DNA of 33,032 nt from SXPK01 sp041168165 (GTDB taxonomy: Bacteria > Planctomycetota > UBA1135 > UBA2386). Where the stretch lies: contig JBEELK010000071.1 of the NCBI GenBank assembly GCA_041168165.1, positions 1-33,032 on the forward strand, written 5' to 3'. The notes beneath the pieces were generated by a model that was given only the letters and a program-made list of their open reading frames with translations, ran no database searches and was not told the DNA's origin. Below are positions 1-6,200 of this stretch, in pieces; position 1 is the first letter of the stretch, and each line of letters starts with the position of its first letter. A program made the position numbers and the translations under genes.

Positions 1-1614
1 ACGATGAACGCGATCGGCGTGCTTGAGTTCGAGCCCGAAGACAAAGGCGACAGCAAGTTGCTCGGCCTCGTGCCCGTCGGCTGGTATCCGGGCGCGATCG
101 CATTCGACGCGGAGCGGGATCAGTTGGTCGTCGCCAACATCAAAGGGCTCGGCTTTGGACGCGCGCGCAATGGCGGGCTCGCGCCGGAGTTCAACACGCA
201 TCAGTACCACGGCTCGCTGTCTCTCGTGCCGCTGCCTGATGACGACGCACTGGAGCTGTTGACCGCACAAGTCGACGTCAACTTGCGACGCGATGCGATC
301 GAGCAAGCGATGTTGCCAAAGCGCAACGGCGCCTTGCCGCGCGCGATCCCCGAGCGCATCGGCGAGCCAAGCCACATCGAGCACGTCGTCTATGTGATCA
401 AGGAGAACCGCACCTACGACCAAGTCCTCGGCGACATGGAGGCAGGCAACGGCGATCCGTCGCTGTGCATCTTCGGCGAGCGCATCACGCCCAACCAACA
501 CGCGATCGCGAGCCAGTTCGCGCTGCTCGACAACACGTATTGCTCCGGCATCCTCAGCGCCGACGGCCATCAATGGAGCACTGCTGCGTTCGCGAGCGAT
601 TACCTCGAGAAGAGCTTCGCGGGCTTCCCGCGCAGCTATCCCGATGGCATGGGCGAAGACGAAAAGGACGCGCTGTCGTACTCGTCGGCGGGCTTCTTGT
701 GGGACCACGCGCTCGCGCGCGGCATCACGATGCGCAACTACGGCGAGTTCTGCGAGCCTACGGTGCGCTGGAGGGATGGCAGCAAGAAGGGCGAACCCAA
801 CTTCGCGGCGTGCATCGCGGCATGGCGCGGAGAACGCAACGACGTCGTGTTTGCCTGCAAGCCTTCGGTGCCGTCGCTCGATGCGCATAGCTGCAACGAA
901 ACGGTTGGCTGGAACATGTCGGTGCCCGATCAGTTCCGCGCCGACGCGTTCTTGCGCGAGCTCAAGGAGTTCGAGGCGCGCGGCGAGTTCCCACGACTCG
1001 TGATGATCTGCTTGCCCAACGACCACACGAGCGGCACTTCCGCCAACTGCCCCACGCCTGCTGCGTGCATGGCGGACAACGACCTCGCGTTTGGCCGCAT
1101 CGTCGAGGGCCTGTCGAAGTCGCCGTTCTGGAAGAAGATGCTGATCGTCGGCATCGAGGACGATCCGCAAAACGGCTGGGACCACGTGAGCGGATATCGC
1201 ACGACGTGCTACCTCGCGAGCCCGTATGTGCGGCGCGGCGTCACCGTCAGCAATCAGTACAACACGACGAGCGTGCTCCGCACGATCGAGCAGATCCTTG
1301 GCATCGCGCCGATGAACGTGTTCGACGCGAGCGCGTCGCCGATGGCGGAGTGCTTCGTCGAGACGCCGGACTTCACGCCGTTCGTGGCGCTGCCGAGCCA
1401 CGTGAAGCTCGACGAGATGAACCCGCGCTCCACCGCGATCGCCGATCCGCAACTGCGCCGTGATGCCGAGGTCTCCGCATCGCTCAACTTCGCGGAGATC
1501 GACAAGGCGCCCGAGGACACGCTCAACCGCATCCTGTGGCGCGCAATGCGCGGCAGCAGCGCGCCGTATCCAGAGTGGGCGACCGCACCGTGCGAAGACG
1601 ACGACGACGACTGA
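1..1614 (+). CDS. Phosphoesterase-family protein (PF04185-like), 5' partial
   Basis: The frame is open to the left window edge, so the true start lies upstream; the ATG at 4 is probably internal. Residues about 20-50 (counted from that ATG) resemble one blade of a YVTN/NHL-type beta-propeller (GLVPVGWYPGAIAFD, LVVANIKGLG), as expected for the propeller that often precedes this phosphatase domain. The phosphoesterase domain follows: KENRTYDQVLGD at 133-144, LPNDHTSGT at about 337-345, ADNDLAFGRIVE at about 357-368 and EDDPQNGWDH at 385-394. These are hallmarks of the family that includes acid phosphatases and phospholipase-C-like enzymes; the Asp/His/Asn residues bind metal and substrate. The protein is probably exported, but its N-terminus is not visible. 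The C-terminus is a short run of Asp. The substrate is unknown. The first small-RNA unit starts about 50 bp downstream and its terminator may also end this mRNA. Confidence 0.85.
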   Translation, partial: TMNAIGVLEFEPEDKGDSKLLGLVPVGWYPGAIAFDAERDQLVVANIKGLGFGRARNGGLAPEFNTHQYHGSLSLVPLPDDDALELLTAQVDVNLRRDAIEQAMLPKRNGALPRAIPERIGEPSHIEHVVYVIKENRTYDQVLGDMEAGNGDPSLCIFGERITPNQHAIASQFALLDNTYCSGILSADGHQWSTAAFASDYLEKSFAGFPRSYPDGMGEDEKDALSYSSAGFLWDHALARGITMRNYGEFCEPTVRWRDGSKKGEPNFAACIAAWRGERNDVVFACKPSVPSLDAHSCNETVGWNMSVPDQFRADAFLRELKEFEARGEFPRLVMICLPNDHTSGTSANCPTPAACMADNDLAFGRIVEGLSKSPFWKKMLIVGIEDDPQNGWDHVSGYRTTCYLASPYVRRGVTVSNQYNTTSVLRTIEQILGIAPMNVFDASASPMAECFVETPDFTPFVALPSHVKLDEMNPRSTAIADPQLRRDAEVSASLNFAEIDKAPEDTLNRILWRAMRGSSAPYPEWATAPCEDDDDD

Positions 1615-1662
1615 GGCTGTGACCCATCGGTGCTAGCGCACGGAAAACGGACGCGCAAAGCA

Positions 1663-1678
1663 CGGCACTGAAGTTGCT
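1663..1678 (+). promoter_or_regulatory. Sigma-54 promoter, array unit 1
   Basis: CGGCACT-GAAG-TTGCT. The invariant GG (1664-1665) and GC (1676-1677) are separated by exactly 10 bp as sigma-54 requires, and the -12 element TTGCT is perfect. The -24 element departs from TGGCACG at two positions. With C1677 at -12 the predicted start is about 1689, one base before an RNA stem begins. Confidence 0.6.
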
Positions 1679-1688
1679 CCTTAACCTG

Positions 1689-1839
1689 CGCGGGCAGATT
1701 GCGATCGTCGCACGTCGCTCCTGCGAGTCCTTTATCTCTCGTCGTGTCGCCCCTTAGTCGCGAGCGCGACTGCAGTTGCCCGCAAACTGGCCGGTATGCG
1801 CTCGCAGGTCCACTCGGACTTGCGAGCGCATGTCTTTTT
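1689..1839 (+). ncRNA. Candidate sigma-54-dependent small RNA, unit 1
   Basis: Predicted transcript of about 151 nt between the sigma-54 promoter at 1663-1678 and the T-tract ending at 1839. A stem begins one base after the predicted start: GCGGGCA (1690-1696) pairs with TGCCCGC (1777-1783). Its 80-nt loop contains one GAGTCC (1725-1730) and a small hairpin AGTCGC-GAGC-GCGACT (1756-1771). The composite terminator hairpin follows. There is no plausible ORF with a ribosome-binding site. This is the most diverged of the three units: it shares the layout (promoter, enclosing stem, terminator) but has few GAGTC copies. The call rests on architecture, not on similarity to a known RNA. Confidence 0.5.
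1796..1839 (+). terminator. Intrinsic terminator of unit 1
   Basis: A perfect 11-bp stem ATGCGCTCGCA (1796-1806) / TGCGAGCGCAT (1821-1831) is extended by a G-T wobble and a 4-bp GTCC/GGAC stem with loop ACTC, then GTCTTTTT. It has the same two-storey design as the other two terminators in the array and could also terminate the upstream phosphoesterase mRNA. Confidence 0.8.
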
Positions 1840-1935
1840 CGGGCCTCGCGCCTGCGCTTCGAGCGCTGCGCTTCGAACCCTGCGCGACTGCGTCGCGGAT
1901 TGCTCCGCTAGACCATCCCTTCGAGCTGCAGTGTC

Positions 1936-1970
1936 CGGGATGCGGACTCTCGATCACCGTCTTGCGCATT
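1936..1970. promoter_or_regulatory. Possible activator site upstream of unit 2
   Basis: CGGGATGCGG (1936-1945) is repeated upstream of the third unit at 2242-2251. Here ATGCG (1940-1944) faces CGCAT (1965-1969) as an inverted repeat. Sigma-54 promoters need a distant activator site, and this dyad ends about 64 bp before the -24 element. The function is inferred only from position and from its recurrence. Confidence 0.25.
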
Positions 1971-2031
1971 CACCACGCGGCGAGCCGCAAGCAGCGTTCG
2001 CATTGTGGCCCAAGTTTTCTCAAGGGTTACT

Positions 2032-2047
2032 TGGCACGCACGTTGCT
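2032..2047 (+). promoter_or_regulatory. Sigma-54 promoter, array unit 2 (perfect consensus)
   Basis: TGGCACG-CACG-TTGCT matches the sigma-54 consensus TGGCACG-N4-TTGCT at every specified base. GG is at 2033-2034 and GC at 2045-2046, with exactly 10 bp between them. The predicted start is about 2058, next to the first base of an 18-nt stem arm (2059). Confidence 0.8.
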
Positions 2048-2057
2048 CTACCAAATA

Positions 2058-2220
2058 TGTCGCACGACGTTCTGCCTGTGAGTCGTCTGTAGTGAGTCAA
2101 GAGTCAAGAGTCCTGAGTGAGCCTGGCGGAACGTCGCGCGACAACCTTTCGATAGAGCAAGAGTCTGAAGGAGCCCAAAGCAGCGTGCGTCACCGAGCGA
2201 TCGGCGACGCACGCTGTTTT
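2058..2220 (+). ncRNA. Candidate sigma-54-dependent small RNA with GAGTC loop, unit 2
   Basis: Predicted transcript of about 163 nt. It opens with an 18-nt arm, GTCGCACGACGTTCTGCC (2059-2076), which pairs with GGCGGAACGTCGCGCGAC (2125-2142) apart from one A-C mismatch and one G-U pair. The 48-nt apical loop (2077-2124) carries four GAGTC motifs; a fifth lies between this stem and the terminator hairpin at 2181-2216. Unit 3 has the same layout with an unrelated stem sequence, which suggests that pairing, not sequence, is conserved. The loop repeats could bind a protein or base-pair with mRNAs carrying GGACUC. No Shine-Dalgarno or credible ORF is present. I do not recognise a named RNA family. 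Confidence 0.65.
2181..2220 (+). terminator. Intrinsic terminator of unit 2
   Basis: A perfect 11-bp stem CAGCGTGCGTC (2181-2191) / GACGCACGCTG (2206-2216) encloses, across one A-C mismatch, a CCGA/TCGG stem capped by a GCGA (GNRA-type) tetraloop. TTTT follows at 2217-2220. It is nearly the same sequence as the unit 3 terminator. Confidence 0.85.
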
Positions 2221-2241
2221 GCTTTCGGGAGCCGTGCTGCT

Positions 2242-2274
2242 CGGGATGCGGTGCGATCTCACGATGTCCGCATC
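2242..2274. promoter_or_regulatory. Possible activator site upstream of unit 3
   Basis: An inverted repeat GATGCGG (2245-2251) / CCGCATC (2268-2274) with a 16-bp spacer lies about 93 bp before the -24 element of unit 3. Its left half, in CGGGATGCGG, recurs upstream of unit 2. It is a candidate upstream activating sequence for a sigma-54 activator. Confidence 0.3.
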
Positions 2275-2365
2275 GCGAGCGCGTCGTCTGCGCATCGGCG
2301 CAAGCGCGACACCAAGAACCGCACGCGGCGTCCGTTTGGCGAGCGCGTTGTTGACGATCTGCGCG

Positions 2366-2381
2366 TGGCACGCGCGTTGCT
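2366..2381 (+). promoter_or_regulatory. Sigma-54 promoter, array unit 3 (perfect consensus)
   Basis: TGGCACG-CGCG-TTGCT is again a full match to the sigma-54 consensus. GG is at 2367-2368 and GC at 2379-2380, separated by 10 bp. The predicted start is about 2392, four bases before the first stem arm at 2396. It shares GGCACGC-CGTTGCTCTA with the unit 2 promoter, 334 bp upstream. Confidence 0.8.
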
Positions 2382-2391
2382 CTATGCCTTC

Positions 2392-2552
2392 CGTAGCGCA
2401 GCAGTCGGAAGGCGAGTCGAGTGAGTGAGTCCTAAGTCCAATGAGTCCTGAATGAGTCCAAACGGACTGCTGCGCGACAGAGTCTCCGAGTCCTAAGAGT
2501 CCAAGACAGCGTGCGTCCCCGAGCGATCGGAGACGGACGCTGTCTCCCTTTT
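2392..2552 (+). ncRNA. Candidate sigma-54-dependent small RNA with GAGTC loop, unit 3
   Basis: Predicted transcript of about 161 nt. A perfect 11-bp stem GCGCAGCAGTC (2396-2406) / GACTGCTGCGC (2465-2475) encloses a 58-nt loop with four GAGTC motifs, three of them GAGTCC preceded by T, plus an AAGTCC. Three more GAGTC copies lie in the linker before the terminator (2476-2504). Promoter, GCGCGACA after the first stem, the GAGTC copies and the terminator are conserved with unit 2, while the stem is different. The array therefore looks like a duplicated regulatory RNA whose exposed motif is the functional part. The role (protein sponge, antisense regulator, or other) is unknown. Confidence 0.65.
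2505..2552 (+). terminator. Intrinsic terminator of unit 3
   Basis: GACAGCGTGCGTC (2505-2517) pairs with GACGGACGCTGTC (2532-2544) with a single mismatch. Inside is a CCGA/TCGG stem with a GCGA tetraloop, as in unit 2. A TCCCTTTT tail follows at 2545-2552. Confidence 0.8.
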
Positions 2553-2609
2553 GGGGCCGCAGATTCTTGCGTCGAACGCAGATGCATCAACTCGCACACT
2601 CGCGCCCCG

Positions 2610-2642
2610 AAAACGCCGCGAGGCGCCACATGGGCGCCTCGC
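2610..2642 (-). terminator. Intrinsic terminator of icd
   Basis: On the minus strand a perfect 10-bp stem GCGAGGCGCC (2642-2633) / GGCGCCTCGC (2627-2618) with a 5-nt loop is followed by GGCG and TTTT (2613-2610). It lies about 40 bp beyond the icd stop codon and faces the terminator of small-RNA unit 3. Confidence 0.8.
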
Positions 2643-2680
2643 ATCGTCGCTGCGCATTTCGCGCGCAACTCACGCGTCAA

Positions 2681-3904
<1,224 letters not shown>

Positions 3905-3995
3905 GGGGATCTGCTCTTACTGCTCGGCTGGAAGTTGGGCCGAGGAGTGTAGCGAGCTGCCATTTGGGCACCAGCGGCCCAGGGCACGGTCGAGG

Positions 3996-4676
3996 CTACT
4001 TGCCCGACTTCTTGGCGGCCTTCTTCGCAGCCTTCTTTTTGGGCTTGGCGGCAGGCTTCGCGGCGGGCTTCTTGGCGACCGGCTTCTTCGCAGCAGGAGC
4101 CTTGGCGGCGGGCTTCACGGCGGGCTTCTTCGCTGCAGGCTTCGCGGCCTTCTTCGCAACTGCCTTGCTCGCCTTCTTGTCCGCAGCAGCAACAGGCGCC
4201 GCAGTCGTCTCGCCGAGCAACTCCGCCAGCTTCTTGCCGACTTCGGCCGCGTGACCAGAGGCCGACACCTTGGGCCAGTGATGCGCGACGTTGCCCTGCG
4301 GGTCAATGAGCACGGTAGAGCGGATCACGCCCTCGACTTCCTTGCCGTACATCACCTTCTTGCCCCACGCGCCGTAGGTGTTCATCACGCTCTTGTCTGC
4401 GTCCGTCAGAAGGCGGATGCCGAGGTTGTGCTTCTTGATGAACTTCTGGTGCGCCGCCGAGCCATCCGCGCTGCAGCCAAACACGACGGCATTGCGCGTC
4501 GAGAAGTTGGGCAGCGACGCCGTGAACTCGCAGGCCTCGACCGTGCAGCCCGGCGTGTCATCGCGCGGGTAGAAGTAGAGGACTACCCATTGGCCCGCGA
4601 GGCTCGCGAGCGACACGTAGTTGCCGTCCTGGTCAGGGAGGGTGAAAGAAGGGGCTCTGTCGCCGATGGACACCAT
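3996..4676 (-). CDS. bcp: Bcp-type peroxiredoxin with a histone-H1-like Lys/Ala/Pro tail
   Basis: Thiol peroxidase of the Bcp/PrxQ family, which reduces hydroperoxides using thioredoxin. The start is set at MVSIGDRAPSF (226 aa) because the usual family N-terminus begins there; the 29 codons before it look non-coding. The catalytic segment YPRDDTPGCTVEACEF has the peroxidatic Cys44 and a resolving Cys49 five residues on, as in E. coli Bcp. The core ends near residue 157, the family's normal length. A tail of roughly 60 residues follows, composed almost only of Lys, Ala and Pro (AAKKP, KPAAK and similar), like the C-terminus of histone H1 or bacterial HU/H1-like proteins. Such tails bind DNA or RNA non-specifically, so nucleoid association is a reasonable inference. 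The tail is in frame and ends at a proper stop. Confidence 0.93.
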   Translation of the reverse strand: MVSIGDRAPSFTLPDQDGNYVSLASLAGQWVVLYFYPRDDTPGCTVEACEFTASLPNFSTRNAVVFGCSADGSAAHQKFIKKHNLGIRLLTDADKSVMNTYGAWGKKVMYGKEVEGVIRSTVLIDPQGNVAHHWPKVSASGHAAEVGKKLAELLGETTAAPVAAADKKASKAVAKKAAKPAAKKPAVKPAAKAPAAKKPVAKKPAAKPAAKPKKKAAKKAAKKSGK

Positions 4677-4796
4677 AGAGGGGCGGCCAGCGTGGCATGC
4701 GATCCGGGGTCGCGCAAGGAGGGCTGTGCCTTCGTTTTTGACAGGACCCGCGGAAACCGTCACCCACCACCCCTGCGAGCCGATGCGGGACCTGCG

Positions 4797-6161
4797 CTAC
4801 CGGAAGCCGTCCTTGGGGATCAGGTGGCTAAACGCGTGGTCGCGCTGCTTCATCAAGAACTGGACCCGGCGCAACCACGGCACCTCGGGAGCGCACGGCT
4901 CAGGCGCAGGAGTGCTCCATGCCTCTTGGTAGATCGCGGCGATCTGGCGGCTGTGCTCCGCCATCGTCGGCCCAGGCGCTGGGATGCCAGCGCGCAGATA
5001 CTCGTAATGAGGTCGGTCGCTGACCATTCGATGCATGGCCTCCGCGAGCGACTGCGCGTCCCCAGTCTTGGCCACGAGCGCGGCACCACGACTGCGCTCT
5101 GCCAATGCGCCGATGTCGTTCGTGATGCACGGCAGTCCGAGCTCAAAGCACTCGTCGAGCACGAATCCGAACGTCTCGATGCAGGTGCTCGGGAACACGC
5201 CGCAGTGCGGCCGCACCGCGTGCAGTTGCTCAGCGGTGAAGCGGCCATGGAACGTCACCGGCAAGCCCTGCGCGAGCGCGCGCAGTTCGTTCTCGTAGGC
5301 CTCGCTTTCAAAGCCGCCGAGTACGTGCAGTTCGCACGGCGGCGACGTCGGGGGCAGTTTCGCCATCGCTTGCAGCAGCACATGGACGCCTTTGTGACGG
5401 CCGACGCCGCCCCAATACGCAAAGCGGAAGCGCTCGCCCTGCGCGGGCGCAGCGAGCTTGTCCATCCCGACAAACCGCGGCTCATAACCGAGCGTCAGCG
5501 TTCGATAGCGTTCGCGCGGCATCGCCGACACGTGCGCGAGGATGTCCGCGATCACGGGCACGGCGACGAGCACCGTGTGCGCGAGCGCGAGTTCGCGGCG
5601 CAAGCTCGCGGCAAACAGGTCGACGCCCTCTTCGAGCTCTTCGCGCGGCTCATGGCCATAACGCGGCACACAGTCCCAGCAGAAGAAGCCCGACACGGGA
5701 CGCAGGCACGCGGGATCATCAGGCCGCGAACGGAATGCGCGCGGGCAGCTCGTGTACACATCGTGCAGTTGCACGACCGCCGGCACCGAGCGCGTATGCG
5801 CCGTCGCCACGAGATCGTTGGACAAGCGCACCCATTGGTGCATGTGCACCACGCGCGGACGCAGTTCGTCGAGCAACTCGCCAAAGCGCGCCGAGATGCC
5901 CGGATGCCACGACTTCACGTGGTGATCGAAGAACTCGTCGTCGCGGTGGATGCGATGCACCGGGACGCCTTCGTGCTCGTAGCGATCGAGCGTGACCTGG
6001 GGCGCATTGTGGATGCTGCCCGTGAGCACCTGCGCATCGAGCCCGGCCGCGCGCTGCAGCTTTGCGAGCGAGAGCACATACGACTCGCTGCCGCCGTTGG
6101 TCTCCGGCGGGAACTGGTGGATGACGTGGAGGACGTCCAAGGTCCGCCCATGTTGCCACAC
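4797..6161 (-). CDS. GT4-family glycosyltransferase
   Basis: A 454-aa GT-B glycosyltransferase of the GT4 type, transferring a sugar from a nucleotide donor with retention; donor and acceptor are not predictable. The N-terminal domain opens with LDVLHVIHQFPPETNGGSESYVLSLA, the typical GT4 glycine loop and first helix, and includes RVVHMHQWVRL and VVQLHDVYTSCP. The C-terminal donor domain has RFAYWGGVGRHKGVHVLLQA, VTFHGRFT and ETFGFVLDECFELGLPCITNDIGALAE, which is the E-x7-E motif. The Cys-rich CPRAF, CLRP and CWDC segment around 140-170 is reminiscent of glycosyltransferases with an inserted metal-binding loop. The start is the GTG at 6161; a TTG eight codons later (LDVLHV) is an alternative. 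It follows the anchored repeat protein by 39 bp, so the two may be cotranscribed. Confidence 0.85.
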   Translation of the reverse strand: MWQHGRTLDVLHVIHQFPPETNGGSESYVLSLAKLQRAAGLDAQVLTGSIHNAPQVTLDRYEHEGVPVHRIHRDDEFFDHHVKSWHPGISARFGELLDELRPRVVHMHQWVRLSNDLVATAHTRSVPAVVQLHDVYTSCPRAFRSRPDDPACLRPVSGFFCWDCVPRYGHEPREELEEGVDLFAASLRRELALAHTVLVAVPVIADILAHVSAMPRERYRTLTLGYEPRFVGMDKLAAPAQGERFRFAYWGGVGRHKGVHVLLQAMAKLPPTSPPCELHVLGGFESEAYENELRALAQGLPVTFHGRFTAEQLHAVRPHCGVFPSTCIETFGFVLDECFELGLPCITNDIGALAERSRGAALVAKTGDAQSLAEAMHRMVSDRPHYEYLRAGIPAPGPTMAEHSRQIAAIYQEAWSTPAPEPCAPEVPWLRRVQFLMKQRDHAFSHLIPKDGFR

Positions 6162-6200
6162 GAATGCGCCGCGTGCGCGCAGAGAGATTGCGGCGAATCG

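Larger units (their letters stand above)
2077..2504 (+). repeat. Interspersed GAGTC(C) motif cluster
   Basis: Twelve GAGTC copies occur in the two transcripts of units 2 and 3, mostly as GAGTCC or GAGTCAA, spaced irregularly by 2 to about 25 nt; one more lies in unit 1. They sit in predicted loops and linkers, not in stems. GAGTC also fits GANTC, the site of CcrM-type adenine methylases, so a DNA-level role is an alternative. Confidence 0.7.

Noticed and set aside
1776..2081. Plus-strand ORF with a CPGCG segment resembling a zinc ribbon
   Set aside because: It crosses the terminator of RNA unit 1 and the sigma-54 promoter of unit 2, has no ribosome-binding site, and outside the four-residue match reads as low-complexity Arg/Ala noise.
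2005..2424. ORFs on both strands across the small-RNA array
   Set aside because: They run through promoters, stems and terminators, have frameshifted composition and no start signals. The non-coding interpretation explains more of the sequence.
4000..4200. Short direct DNA repeats resembling a CRISPR or satellite
   Set aside because: The repetition is the codon pattern of the Lys/Ala/Pro tail of the peroxiredoxin; there is no constant repeat-spacer period.
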